A stretch of DNA of 32,248 bases from Bacillota bacterium (GTDB lineage Bacteria; Bacillota; Limnochordia; Darwinibacteriales; Darwinibacteriaceae): positions 1 through 32,248 of the forward strand of contig JAAYMS010000057.1 in NCBI GenBank assembly GCA_012521295.1. Direction: 5' to 3'. Below, piece after piece: positions 7,953 to 16,540 of the stretch (its first letter is position 1; each line of letters begins with the position of its first letter). The notes under the pieces were generated by a model. That model worked only from the letters and a program-made list of their open reading frames with translations, was not told where the DNA came from and ran no database searches. The position numbers and the translations under genes are program-made.

Positions 7953-9944
7953 ATGAAGCGCGAGGAAGAAACACAGCGGCGCCCACTTAACATCCTTATG
8001 CTGGTGGACTCTCTTGGTATTGGTGGTACTGAGACGCACGTCCTAGCCATGGCTTCGGCCCTTAAGGATCGAAATCATAGAGTTATTATCGGTACTAGTG
8101 GCGGTCCCATGGCACAGCGGTTTCACCAAGCAGGACTGACTATGATCCAGCTGCCTTTTCAGACTGATAATCCCCTATTCACCAACTACACTACCCTACT
8201 CAATATGACCCGCAGCATCATTGATGAGCACGAAATCGATCTGATCCACGCCCACCAAATTGCAGGCTTGAAAGTGGCCGTTCAAATATCTCAGGAACTG
8301 CTTGTCCCCGTCATCTTTACCGTCCACGGTATGTTTTACCCTCGTCGGCATCTTCAGGCGCTGATTGATGGATGTGCCCATGTAATAGCTGTCAGCCCAC
8401 CTGCGGCAAATTGGGTCAAGACACACCTTGGTTACCCACGGAAGCAGGTAAGCATCATCCCAAATGGTATTGACATTCAGCACTTCAAACCGGGGCCAGC
8501 TCCTAGTTTTAAGAAGGAGTTAGGCATGAATGAAGACCAGCCTCTTATCACCCTGTGCAGCCGCATTGCTTGGGGAAAAACAAGGATCATGGAAGACGCA
8601 ATAAACGCCATCGAAGAACTGCATGACTCGGAAGGTGTTCATTTAGCACTCGTAGGAAGCGGGCCTGACAGCCCCTTCATTCACGCCATGGTCAACATGG
8701 TCAATCAGAGGCGCGGAGACGACATCATCCACATCACTGGGGCCCTCCTAGACCCTGTTGAAGCATATCGTGCAGCCGATGCAGTCATTGGGACGGCCCG
8801 GGTTGCACTAGAGGCTATGAGCACAGGCAAACCGGTGATCGCCGCAGGTAATTCGGGATACTTTGGGCCGATAACCCCTGCGAATTTCAGTGAAGCGTGG
8901 CAAGTTTACTTCGGCGACCACGACTACCTCACAGTACCGAGCAAGCGGCGCTTAGTCGAGGATATTCAGACTGTGCTGCATAACAAGCGCCCCAGTGACC
9001 AAGCAGCACTGCGGAAGATGGTAGCAACCTACTTTAAGATCGAAACAGTCAGTAAAGCCATCGAAGACTTGTACTACCAAGTCCTTTCCGGTCAAGCTTC
9101 GCCGAGTACCATTGAAATATCATCTGCCATGAGTCAGTTAGCTCCAGCTGAGACACCTCGTCTCGCTGCTTCCGAGGATAAACCCACCCCTCGGGAAGCA
9201 AAGCCTCAACCTAAGTCGGCTAAACTGGAGAGTCCGTTGGTTAGTGTGGTCATCCCCACGCACGATAGAGCCGAGCTGTTGGACCAGTGTCTGGAGTCCG
9301 TTTTTGCCCAAACCTACCGGCCCCTAGAGATCATAGTGGTTGACGACCATTCCAGCGATAGTACACCACAAGTTGCTGCTAAATGGACTAAGCGGGCAGA
9401 AGGCGACAAAGAACTAACCTTTATCTATTACCGCTTGCCGCGCAACCTAGGGTTTGCCCGCGCTGTTTCCATGGGATACCTGCTGGCACAAGGAGAATTC
9501 ATTGCCAACCATGACTCGGACGATATCAGTCATCCTGAACGCATCAGTCAACAGGTACAGTTTCTGCAGCTCAATGAAGACTACAGCTTAGTGGGAACCA
9601 ACTACGAAGTGTTCTCCGATGATGTGGAAAACCGCCGCAAGTCCTATCTAGTCCAATATGATAACAACATTATCAAGAGTTACCGGGCAGGAAAACACTG
9701 TGTATGCTTTGGATCACTGCTCGTGCGCCGGAAAGTTATCGAACGGCTAGGAGGCCTCACCACCTTTATGCAAGGGGCCGAAGACTATGAGTTCATAGCC
9801 CGTGCCATCGTCCAAGGTTTCAATGTCCAGAATCTGCGCACACCTCTGTATTACTACCGCGAACATGCTGATCAGCGCTCCAAAGAATTCTACAGCGTGC
9901 GTAGTGTCATTATCAGCAACACCGAAGGAGAAGAAGCCCAATGA
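7953..9944 (+). CDS. bifunctional GT4-GT2 glycosyltransferase fusion
   Basis: A 663-residue protein with two complete glycosyltransferase modules. Residues about 12-385 are a GT-B family 4 module: G-I-G-G-T-E at 22-27, a V-H-G loop near 124, I-P-N-G-I-D at 169-174, and A-L-E-A-M-S-T-G near 285-292. The E-x7-E motif lacks its first Glu. A Pro/Lys/Ser-rich linker spans about 386-425. Residues 428-660 are a GT-A family 2 module: V-S-V-V-I-P-T-H-D-R, V-V-D-D-H-S-S-D-S (about 462-470) and the nucleotide-sugar/metal motif H-D-S-D-D at 520-524. No membrane helix is seen. It starts at ATG behind AAGGAGG and overlaps the next gene by 4 nt. It could add two sugars in succession to a surface polymer; the sugars are unknown. 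Confidence 0.9.
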   Translation: MKREEETQRRPLNILMLVDSLGIGGTETHVLAMASALKDRNHRVIIGTSGGPMAQRFHQAGLTMIQLPFQTDNPLFTNYTTLLNMTRSIIDEHEIDLIHAHQIAGLKVAVQISQELLVPVIFTVHGMFYPRRHLQALIDGCAHVIAVSPPAANWVKTHLGYPRKQVSIIPNGIDIQHFKPGPAPSFKKELGMNEDQPLITLCSRIAWGKTRIMEDAINAIEELHDSEGVHLALVGSGPDSPFIHAMVNMVNQRRGDDIIHITGALLDPVEAYRAADAVIGTARVALEAMSTGKPVIAAGNSGYFGPITPANFSEAWQVYFGDHDYLTVPSKRRLVEDIQTVLHNKRPSDQAALRKMVATYFKIETVSKAIEDLYYQVLSGQASPSTIEISSAMSQLAPAETPRLAASEDKPTPREAKPQPKSAKLESPLVSVVIPTHDRAELLDQCLESVFAQTYRPLEIIVVDDHSSDSTPQVAAKWTKRAEGDKELTFIYYRLPRNLGFARAVSMGYLLAQGEFIANHDSDDISHPERISQQVQFLQLNEDYSLVGTNYEVFSDDVENRRKSYLVQYDNNIIKSYRAGKHCVCFGSLLVRRKVIERLGGLTTFMQGAEDYEFIARAIVQGFNVQNLRTPLYYYREHADQRSKEFYSVRSVIISNTEGEEAQ

Positions 9945-10987
9945 AGAAACGCATACTGTATATCGGTTGGGTGGGCTTTGGTAACCACGGCGATGATATC
10001 TGTCGAGATGTTTTTATCCGGCGTTTCAAAGATCGCGCTGCAGAAGCAAGCATTGATCTAGAGGTAACTGCCCTGTTTCCCTCTGCATTCGACGAGTTGG
10101 CCTTGGCTCGGCTCCGGCCTGATCTTGTGGTGCTGGGTGCTGGTTCGCTGTTTGAACTAATCTACCTGAAGCCCCTCGTCTTGGCTCAACAGTACGGTAT
10201 ACCCACTGCGATTTGGGGTTCAGGCGTAGATGGCCTCTCGGCGGAACCAGATGTCCCCCATGATCTTGCGTATGCTATCCGACAGGTAGTAAACCAGGCG
10301 GGAGCAATCGGGCTGCGGGGCCCGTATACCAGAATGGTGCTGGAAAAGGTAGGGGCTGCCCACCCCTACCTTATGGTCACTGGTGATCCAGGACTGTTGT
10401 GGGAGAAGAAGACGCACGGAGAGGCCAATCCTCCTAGCGGCTCACCTCGTACAATCGCGATTAATTGGGGCACGGCTAGAAACAATGTGATGGGCGGAGA
10501 CGAAAGGCAGGTCGCTGACGCTCTTGCCCAATTCCTGCAGAACATCAAGAAACAGTATCAGCTGCTGATCTATCCCATGTGGCACGCGGATCTAGAACCA
10601 TGTCTCAGGTTGGCAGATATGGTCGGCTCGCGAGATGTCTGTGTATTGGAAGAGGTTCCAAGTCCTGAAGAGCTGATGGCCATTTATGAAAAAAGCGTGT
10701 GCTCCATCAATATGAAGCTCCATGCCAACATCTTCTCAGCGGCGGCAGGTTGTCCCTTTATTTCATTGGCCTATCGCTGGAAATGTATCGACTTCGCCCA
10801 ATCGGTTGAGTGCGATGAGTGGGTACTGCCGTTCTCTGAACCGGGCCTGGCAGCAAAACTTCAGAGATCATTTGACAAACTATTGAGCACGCGGGATTCA
10901 GTCAGAGAACATCTCAAGACTCAGGTAAACCAGGCTCGAGAAAAACTGGGCCAGCTCGAAAATGAGATCTGGGGCCTCTTACAATAA
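9941..10987 (+). CDS. polysaccharide pyruvyl transferase family protein (CsaB-like)
   Basis: 348 residues. The N-terminus (I-L-Y-I-G-W-V-G-F-G-N-H-G-D-D) matches the 'GYYGFGNxGDE' opening of polysaccharide pyruvyl transferases. The family's G-A-G-S-L-F segment (about 66-71), L-R-G-P-Y-T/S block and V-T-G-D-P-G-L-L block follow in order. Late in the protein are the M-K-L-H-A-N-I and F-I-S-L-A-Y segments, usually 'R-L-H-A...PxIAIxYxxK'. In the family these enzymes transfer pyruvate from phosphoenolpyruvate to a sugar; CsaB does so on the wall polymer that anchors S-layer proteins. Translation is coupled to the fusion glycosyltransferase by an ATGA overlap, so both probably build one envelope polymer. 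Some members have other activities, so the exact reaction is inferred. Confidence 0.85.
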   Translation: MKKRILYIGWVGFGNHGDDICRDVFIRRFKDRAAEASIDLEVTALFPSAFDELALARLRPDLVVLGAGSLFELIYLKPLVLAQQYGIPTAIWGSGVDGLSAEPDVPHDLAYAIRQVVNQAGAIGLRGPYTRMVLEKVGAAHPYLMVTGDPGLLWEKKTHGEANPPSGSPRTIAINWGTARNNVMGGDERQVADALAQFLQNIKKQYQLLIYPMWHADLEPCLRLADMVGSRDVCVLEEVPSPEELMAIYEKSVCSINMKLHANIFSAAAGCPFISLAYRWKCIDFAQSVECDEWVLPFSEPGLAAKLQRSFDKLLSTRDSVREHLKTQVNQAREKLGQLENEIWGLLQ

Positions 10988-11002
10988 TGTGTGACGCGAA
11001 AA

Positions 11003-11028
11003 GAGCACTGGCGATACAGCCAGTGCTC
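11003..11028. terminator. bidirectional intrinsic terminator
   Basis: A 10-bp perfect stem (GAGCACTGGC / GCCAGTGCTC) with a GATACA loop. A short T-rich stretch follows on + (ATTAGTTT) and TTTT on -. It lies between convergent genes and ends both the glycan + arm and the suf operon. Confidence 0.85.
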
Positions 11029-11045
11029 ATTAGTTTCCCTAGTAA

Positions 11046-11477
11046 TTATGCTCCAGTTTTTATAGCCTCTTGGAGAGTATGCCAGGCCAGCACCGCACAT
11101 TTCACCCGAGCAGGCATTTGCGAAATGCCCTTTAGTGCGACTGCTTCACCTAGATTCTTGAGCGATGAATCGTTGTCCAGTTCCTGTCTGATCATAGCTA
11201 GAAAAGTGTCTGTCAGTTGAGCTACTTCTCCTGTAGTCTTGCCTTTAATTAGATCAATCATCATAGAAGTCGAGGCCTGTGAGATCGCACAGCCGACACC
11301 GGTAAATGCAGCATCTACCACGCGTCCATCCTCTAGCTGGAGCTCAATCGTAATATCATCTCCGCACGAGGGATTATGCCCCCGCTCTTTACAGGTGGCA
11401 CAGGTCAGCTGACGCTTGTTTCTTGTACTGCGGCTGTGCTCGAGAATTATCTGTGTATAAAGAGCACTAAGATCCAT
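11046..11477 (-). CDS. sufU: SufU, zinc-dependent sulfurtransferase of Fe-S assembly
   Basis: 143 residues, the normal SufU length. The zinc ligands of the family are visible: C38 and D40 (N-P-S-C-G-D), C63 (G-V-G-C-A-I-S) and C127 (R-V-K-C-A-V-L-A-W). The insertion between the second and third ligand regions that separates SufU from IscU scaffolds is present. In Gram-positive bacteria SufU accepts persulfide sulfur from SufS and passes it to the SufBCD complex. It overlaps the sufS end by 11 nt. It is the last gene of the operon, followed by a terminator. Confidence 0.95.
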   Translation of the reverse strand: MDLSALYTQIILEHSRSTRNKRQLTCATCKERGHNPSCGDDITIELQLEDGRVVDAAFTGVGCAISQASTSMMIDLIKGKTTGEVAQLTDTFLAMIRQELDNDSSLKNLGEAVALKGISQMPARVKCAVLAWHTLQEAIKTGA

Positions 11478-12702
11478 ATCCTAACCACTTCCTCACATTC
11501 AAGATACTCTCCAAGAAAACATCGACTTCTTCTTTAGTATTATATAACGCAAAACTGACCCGAGATGAAGCGGGTATTTTTAGGTAATTCATCAAGGGTT
11601 GCGCACAGTGATGCCCTGCTCGCACCGCCACTCCATAGGTATCTAATATGGTTGCCACATCATGGGGATGACAGCCTTCGATCTCAAATGAGATCACCGG
11701 GCCCCGCTGTGCCATATCTAGTGGACCGTGAACCCTTACCCAGCGAAGCTTTCTCAGTTCCTCTAGAGCATAGGCGGTAAGATTCCGTTCATGTTCAGCG
11801 ATCTGCTTCAAACCGATGCTTTCAACATAATCTAAAGCAGCAGCCAAGCCTACTGCTCCCTCTACATTAGGGGTCCCGGCCTCGAATTTCTGAGGCAAAG
11901 GTGCGAAAGTGGAAGACTCTTCTTCGACGTACTCGATCATATCTCCCCCAAATTGATAAGGCGGCATTTCCCGCAGCAGCTCTTCGCGGCCGTATAGAAC
12001 GCCTATGCCCATCGGCCCATAGATCTTATGGCCGGAGAAGACTAAGAAGTCAGCATCAAGCGCCTGGACATCAACAACCTGATGGGGAATGCTTTGAGCA
12101 GCATCGACGACAACCACAGCCCCCTGACTGTGCGCCCATCCGGCAATCTCTCGTACAGGGTAGATGGTGCCTAGAACGTTCGACATCTGAGCGATAGCCA
12201 CAATCTTGGTGGTGTCGGTAATCTTTGCCTGGATCTCTTTATGTGTGAGGCAGAACTCCTCATCCAAGTAGAGGTACTTCAGTTTCGCCCCTGTCAAGCG
12301 GGCAATCTGCTGCCAAGGTACTAAGTTGCTGTGATGCTCAGATATACAAAGCACAATCTCGTCCCCAGCCTTGACTTGAGCAAGCCCAAACGCAAACGCC
12401 ACCAAGTTAAGAGCTTCAGTGGCATTTCTGGTGAAAATCACTTCTTTTCTAGAACCTGCGTTGATAAACCGGGCAACCCTCTCCCGGGCCTGTTCGTAGG
12501 CCCGGGTGGCTTCGGTTCCTAAATAGTGTACTCCACGGTGAGGATTCGCATTTGCGAAATGGTTATAACGTTCAATGGCTTCTAACACTTGAACCGGCCT
12601 TTGGGTTGTAGCCGCGTTGTCTAGATAAATCAAGGGTTTCCCGTGTACGCTCTGAGCCAAGGCCGGAAAATCCTGGCGAATCTCATGAACACTAAACCCC
12701 AT
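11467..12702 (-). CDS. sufS: SufS cysteine desulfurase
   Basis: A 411-residue PLP enzyme that takes sulfur from cysteine. The PLP lysine is K226 in F-S-G-H-K-I-Y-G-P. The catalytic Cys is C366 in R-A-G-H-H-C-A-Q-P, the group II (SufS) form. The A-T-T-Q-R-P segment near the N-terminus is also typical. The frame is open another 66 nt upstream, but I start at the ATG (M-G-F-S-V-H-E-I) because GGAGG lies 7 nt before it and conserved SufS sequence begins there. The longer form would overlap sufD by 77 nt; the chosen one overlaps by 11 nt. Confidence 0.95.
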   Translation of the reverse strand: MGFSVHEIRQDFPALAQSVHGKPLIYLDNAATTQRPVQVLEAIERYNHFANANPHRGVHYLGTEATRAYEQARERVARFINAGSRKEVIFTRNATEALNLVAFAFGLAQVKAGDEIVLCISEHHSNLVPWQQIARLTGAKLKYLYLDEEFCLTHKEIQAKITDTTKIVAIAQMSNVLGTIYPVREIAGWAHSQGAVVVVDAAQSIPHQVVDVQALDADFLVFSGHKIYGPMGIGVLYGREELLREMPPYQFGGDMIEYVEEESSTFAPLPQKFEAGTPNVEGAVGLAAALDYVESIGLKQIAEHERNLTAYALEELRKLRWVRVHGPLDMAQRGPVISFEIEGCHPHDVATILDTYGVAVRAGHHCAQPLMNYLKIPASSRVSFALYNTKEEVDVFLESILNVRKWLGYGS

Positions 12703-13792
12703 CGGCCAACCTCCGCTCAAGATCAGCAATAACGGCAGACTGCCATTCGGCTCCAGGCAGCGCCTCAATGATAGGCTGGAAGGCTGCTTCTACCAAGAGC
12801 TTTGTGGCCAGCCCCCTGCTGAGGCCCCTACTCATGAGATAATGTACCTTCTCATCGTCCACCCTGCCCGCAGTAGCGGCATGCTCTCCTTCCACATCGT
12901 CTTCACCTGCAAGTAGAAGGGGTACTGCTATCGAGCGCACTGTCTCATCCAAGAGCAGCACTGATTCAATCTCGCTGCCCTTCGCCTGCCGGGCGCCGCG
13001 CTTTAAGTCGATAGTCCCCCTGAAGATCTTCTTAGCATGATCCTTGAGGGCACCATGAACTAAGATCCTACTGCTGCTGCCCACTCCCCGGTGGTCAGCA
13101 AGATAATTCAGGTCAAACTGCTGTTTACCATCACCAAAGTAGGCACCGTGAATGTTAAGTTCCCCTCGATCACCAATCTGCCCAGAGTAGTTTACCGCTG
13201 TCAACGCAGCTCCGAGTTCCACGTGAATGAAGTTCACCCGAGCGTCGTCTTCTACATAGGCCATGGTTGAATCAAAGTGATGTGCTTCACAGTCCATCCG
13301 CTGTATCTTAACGATAGTCACTTCAGCCCCAGGCCGTGCATAAACCTTCACGGTACCGTTGTGAACTGCCTGGCCTCCTGCAGATGAATAATCTAAGATC
13401 ACCGTAATCGAGCTATCTTCATCAGCATAGACAACATTGTGGTCAATCACCACGGGGTTGTCTGCGTCCATCCGATAACTCGCCAGGATCGGTTCACCGC
13501 TCCTAACTCCCGGCGCCGCGTAGACCTGCACGCCTGCATTAGGCTGAGTTTCAGATAGAGACACCAATTCACCCGAAACACCATAGACGCTGTGATCTAC
13601 TCCCAGTCGTTCGCTTAGGGCCACACCCAGAATAGGGTGCACATCAAGGCCCGAAACCGGAGTAAAAGACAGATAATCCTTCCCATAGGGCTGGAGTGGA
13701 ATATGGAGCGGTTCAGCTAATGTCAGTTCATTGACCTTCAGCCAGCGGTAGGTTTTCACTGGCAGTGCATTCAGACTCTCTTTGACGAGCAC
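12692..13792 (-). CDS. sufD: SufD, Fe-S cluster assembly scaffold subunit
   Basis: A 366-residue partner of SufB and SufC in the SufBC2D scaffold. The C-terminal half is the usual right-handed beta-helix-like core. It includes the R-G-T-I-D-L-K-R-G-A-R-Q-A segment and, near the end, H-A-A-T-A-G-R-V-D-D-E...Y-L-M-S-R-G, shared with SufB. The start is read as GTG: AGGAGG lies 6 nt upstream and overlaps the sufB stop codon. A TTG 18 nt earlier in the same frame lies before that ribosome binding site and is unlikely to be used. The N-terminal region is divergent, as usual in SufD. Confidence 0.92.
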   Translation of the reverse strand: MLVKESLNALPVKTYRWLKVNELTLAEPLHIPLQPYGKDYLSFTPVSGLDVHPILGVALSERLGVDHSVYGVSGELVSLSETQPNAGVQVYAAPGVRSGEPILASYRMDADNPVVIDHNVVYADEDSSITVILDYSSAGGQAVHNGTVKVYARPGAEVTIVKIQRMDCEAHHFDSTMAYVEDDARVNFIHVELGAALTAVNYSGQIGDRGELNIHGAYFGDGKQQFDLNYLADHRGVGSSSRILVHGALKDHAKKIFRGTIDLKRGARQAKGSEIESVLLLDETVRSIAVPLLLAGEDDVEGEHAATAGRVDDEKVHYLMSRGLSRGLATKLLVEAAFQPIIEALPGAEWQSAVIADLERRLADGV

Positions 13793-13802
13793 AGTATCCC
13801 TC

Positions 13803-15218
13803 CTACCCAATGGTCCCTTCTAGTTCGAGGTTGATGAGATTGTTCATTTCGACAGCGTACTCCAAAGGCAGTTCCTTTGCAATCGGTTCTACAAAACCAC
13901 GCACAATCATTGCTTTGGCTTCCTCTTCTGAGATCCCCCGGCTCATGAGGTAGAATATGGCATCATCGCTGATCCGGCCGATCTTTGCTTCGTGACCGAT
14001 ATCCACTTCATCGGTTGCAATGTCGATCACGGGAATGGTGTCTGATCGGGACTGATTATCAAGCATAAGCGATTCACAAGTTACGGTTGACTTTGAACGC
14101 TTGGCGCGCTCTGTGATCTTCACAACTCCCCGGTATACCGCCGTTCCGCCACCTTTAGAAATAGATTTCGAATTTATAGTCGAGGTCGTATTCGGTGCAG
14201 CGTGGACCACTTTGGCACCGGTATCGAGTACTTGCTCTGAAGCAGCAAAAGTAATCCCGGTAAACTCAGCCTTGGCACCCTCTCCTCTGAGAATACTCAT
14301 CGGATAAAGCATGGACACCTTCGAACCAAAGGAACCAGAAACCCACTCAATCACGCCGTTCTCGTCCACCAGGCAGCGCTTGGTGTTGAGGTTAAACATA
14401 TTCTTCGACCAGTTCTCAATGGTGCTGTACCGGAGCCGAGCTCCTTTCTTGACGAAGAGCTCAACACAGCCAGCATGAAGGTTGTTTACCGAGTATTTCG
14501 GAGCCGAACATCCCTCAATGAAGTGCAGGTACGAGCCTTCATCCACGATAATCAACGTATGCTCAAACTGGCCAGCGCCAGGTGCATTAGCGCGGAAATA
14601 CGATTGAAGAGGCATCTCCACATGCACACCAGGAGGTACATACACGAATGATCCACCAGACCAAACGGCACCGTGTAGTGCTGCAAATTTATGATCATGG
14701 GGCGGTACCAAACTCATGAAATACTCCCGGACGAGATCTTCGTATTCGCGAACTGCAGTATCCATATCTAGATAGACTACACCCTGCTGAGCCATGCTCT
14801 CTTTAATATTGTGGTAGACCACTTCGGAATCGTACTGAGCTCCCACACCAGCCAACGACGCGTGTTCGGCCTGCGGAATCCCCAGCCTGACAAAGGTTTC
14901 CTTAATGTCTTCTGGCACCTCGTCCCAAGAATAGCGCATATCCGTAGGAGGCTTTACATAGGTGACAATGTTGTCGATATCCAGCTCATCAATGTTGGGA
15001 CCCCATGGAGGCACATCTAGCTGGTAATAGATGTCAAGAGATTTGAGGCGGAACTCAGTCATCCAGGCTGGTTCCTTCTTAGTCTGCGAAATCTCCTGAA
15101 CAATCTCTGGTGTGAGGCCTTTGTCCGTCTTGTAGCTGTATATAAAGGGATTGTGTATGTCGTACAAATCCCGCGAGAGGTCTTCAACATAGGTCTTCTT
15201 CCGTGCAGATTCACTCAT
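13803..15218 (-). CDS. sufB: SufB, Fe-S cluster assembly scaffold subunit
   Basis: 471 residues, the standard SufB length. Highly conserved blocks are visible: a V-P-P-G-V-H-V segment before the core, F-E-H-T-L-I-I-V-D-E, a Y-S-T-I-E-N-W segment, and the C-terminal I-G-H-E-A-K-I-G-R-I-S-D with Y-L-M-S-R-G. SufB holds the nascent cluster together with SufD and the SufC dimer in the cytoplasm. I start at the ATG giving M-S-E-S-A-R-K-K, because GAGGTGAT, an excellent match to the 16S tail, precedes it by a 4-6 nt spacer. A GTG and an ATG slightly upstream lie inside that site. Confidence 0.95.
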   Translation of the reverse strand: MSESARKKTYVEDLSRDLYDIHNPFIYSYKTDKGLTPEIVQEISQTKKEPAWMTEFRLKSLDIYYQLDVPPWGPNIDELDIDNIVTYVKPPTDMRYSWDEVPEDIKETFVRLGIPQAEHASLAGVGAQYDSEVVYHNIKESMAQQGVVYLDMDTAVREYEDLVREYFMSLVPPHDHKFAALHGAVWSGGSFVYVPPGVHVEMPLQSYFRANAPGAGQFEHTLIIVDEGSYLHFIEGCSAPKYSVNNLHAGCVELFVKKGARLRYSTIENWSKNMFNLNTKRCLVDENGVIEWVSGSFGSKVSMLYPMSILRGEGAKAEFTGITFAASEQVLDTGAKVVHAAPNTTSTINSKSISKGGGTAVYRGVVKITERAKRSKSTVTCESLMLDNQSRSDTIPVIDIATDEVDIGHEAKIGRISDDAIFYLMSRGISEEEAKAMIVRGFVEPIAKELPLEYAVEMNNLINLELEGTIG

Positions 15219-15233
15219 TTTCATCACCTCAAA

Positions 15234-15974
15234 CTAGTTCCCCAAAGCAGCGAAACCCATTTCTTCAACCTGCTGAACTAGAGTGCTGTCACCACTCTGC
15301 ACGATGCGGCCGTCCATCAGTAGATGAACGCGATCTATAGCGAGAAACTCGGTAATGCGGCTGTGGTGAGTAATGATAATCAAAGAATTCTCACTGCTGT
15401 GGAACTCCTTTACTCCAGAAGCCACAATCCGTACTGCATCCACGTCTAGGCCTGAATCGGTTTCATCCAAGATTGCCAGCTTTGGCTCAAGAACCAGCAT
15501 CTGTAGGATTTCGCTTTTCTTTTTTTCTCCTCCGGAAAAACCTTCGTTGAGATAGCGCGCCGCATACTCGCCCTTCATATCCAAGCGAGCCATCTTCTCC
15601 TGAAGATCCATATGAAACTCAATTGGGTTAATTGGCTCACCTGTAATCGCCATCTTAGCAGTCCTCAGAAAGTTCTCTAGAGTTAAGCCCGGAATCTCCT
15701 GTGGATACTGGAATGATAGGAACAAACCTGCCTTGGCTCGTTCATGGGGTTCCATATCGTTAAGCACCTCTCCGCCGAACTCGATGGAGCCCTCAGTGAT
15801 TTCATATTTCGGATGACCCATCAAAACGCTTGCCAAAGTAGATTTGCCAGCGCCATTTGGGCCCATAATAACATGGACCTCACCCTTGCCAACTTCGAGG
15901 TTTAGGCCCTTCAGAATCTCTTTATCGCCAGTCTTCGCATGAAGGTTGTTTATTCGTAGGAACTGTGCACCCAT
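15234..15974 (-). CDS. sufC: SufC, Fe-S assembly ATPase
   Basis: A 246-residue ABC-type ATPase of the SUF scaffold, not a transporter. Walker A is at residues 38-46 (GPNGAGKST), the SufC-specific signature F-S-G-G-E-K-K-K is at 146-153, and Walker B is L-A-I-L-D-E-T-D-S-G-L-D from 166. It is the first gene of the operon (order C-B-D-S-U; Bacillus subtilis has C-D-S-U-B). The ATG start has AAGGAG about 9 nt upstream. A candidate promoter lies 37-65 nt before the start. Confidence 0.96.
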   Translation of the reverse strand: MGAQFLRINNLHAKTGDKEILKGLNLEVGKGEVHVIMGPNGAGKSTLASVLMGHPKYEITEGSIEFGGEVLNDMEPHERAKAGLFLSFQYPQEIPGLTLENFLRTAKMAITGEPINPIEFHMDLQEKMARLDMKGEYAARYLNEGFSGGEKKKSEILQMLVLEPKLAILDETDSGLDVDAVRIVASGVKEFHSSENSLIIITHHSRITEFLAIDRVHLLMDGRIVQSGDSTLVQQVEEMGFAALGN

Positions 15975-16010
15975 ATTTATAACTCCTTGACTACGTTTTT
16001 TATTACTATC

Positions 16011-16039
16011 AGGATATCATATCTCTAGATAGGGTGCAA
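16011..16039 (-). promoter_or_regulatory. candidate sigma-A promoter of the suf operon
   Basis: On the - strand TTGCAC (16034-16039) is separated by 17 nt from TATCCT (16011-16016). The hexamers match consensus 4/6 each. Position just upstream of sufC supports it. No clear operator or IscR/SufR-type regulator gene is seen nearby. Confidence 0.4.
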
Positions 16040-16074
16040 CTATTCAGAGTGTCTCTCAATAAGAGAAAATTAAA

Positions 16075-16100
16075 AACCATAGGCCTTTCAGCCTATGGTT
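16075..16100 (-). terminator. intrinsic terminator after the lipoprotein gene
   Basis: A 10-bp stem (AACCATAGGC / GCCTATGGTT) with a 6-nt loop. On the - strand it is followed by TTTAATTTTCT. It closes the lipoprotein/NatAB-like transcript before the suf promoter. Confidence 0.85.
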
Positions 16101-16106
16101 CGGAGT

Positions 16107-16472
16107 TTACTTCAGGTGAATAGTGGTGTAGACGGGATCGCGCAGCCGCCAGTGCTCAATCTTCATAGTGACGTAGCGATCAGGCCCTGGTACTCCCCTA
16201 ATTTGGAAATACCCATATTGATCCGTCCAAGTAACATGACCTGTATCGACAATCGTGATCTTGGCATCAGCTAAAGGCCGGTAAGAAGACCTCGTATTCA
16301 CAGACGAAGTGATCCTCACCTGATTGCCGCTATAAGAAACATATCCATCCACCGTAGTGCGATATGGAAGCTCGATGATGATGGGCTGGTCCCAGCGGAT
16401 CAGGACATCACATCCGGCCAAAAGGACTGTGGCAACTAGCAGAACAAGTAATAGCGCTGTGCGTTTTTTCAA
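16107..16472 (-). CDS. small lipoprotein, possible carboxypeptidase-regulatory-like beta domain
   Basis: 121 residues with a textbook lipoprotein signal: K-K-R, a hydrophobic core, then the lipobox L-L-A-G-C with the lipidated Cys at residue 21. The mature 100 residues are a small beta domain. An A-D-A-K-I-T-I-V-D segment, then Y-G-Y-F-Q-I-R-G-V-P-G, resembles the 'G-x-F-x-I-x-x-L-P-P-G' turn of CarboxypepD_reg-like/CNA-B-like domains. The start is TTG behind GAGAGGGGTGAG. It follows the ABC permease by 68 nt and shares its strand and terminator, so it is probably co-transcribed. It is anchored to the outer face of the membrane; function unknown. Confidence 0.75.
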   Translation of the reverse strand: MKKRTALLLVLLVATVLLAGCDVLIRWDQPIIIELPYRTTVDGYVSYSGNQVRITSSVNTRSSYRPLADAKITIVDTGHVTWTDQYGYFQIRGVPGPDRYVTMKIEHWRLRDPVYTTIHLK

Positions 16473-16540
16473 GATCTCACCCCTCTCTTCCTATAAAGTA
16501 CGTTTTCCCAGCAATAATTACGTCCTTTGGGAAATAATAC

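Noticed and set aside
7739-7990. 83-codon + strand frame across the divergent glycan region
   Set aside because: It is antisense to the micropeptide, overlaps the AAGGAGG and start of the fusion gene, and has low-quality composition.
10987-11220. 77-codon + strand frame after the pyruvyl transferase-like gene
   Set aside because: It runs through the bidirectional terminator and is antisense to sufU; no start signal.
12703-12768. 22-residue longer SufS
   Set aside because: It overlaps sufD by 77 nt and lacks a ribosome binding site; the ATG at 12702 has GGAGG 7 nt upstream.
16473-16540. Loose inverted repeat (TTTCCCA...TGGGAAA, 17-nt loop) between permease and lipoprotein genes
   Set aside because: Short stem, long loop and no T tract; not enough for a terminator or operator.
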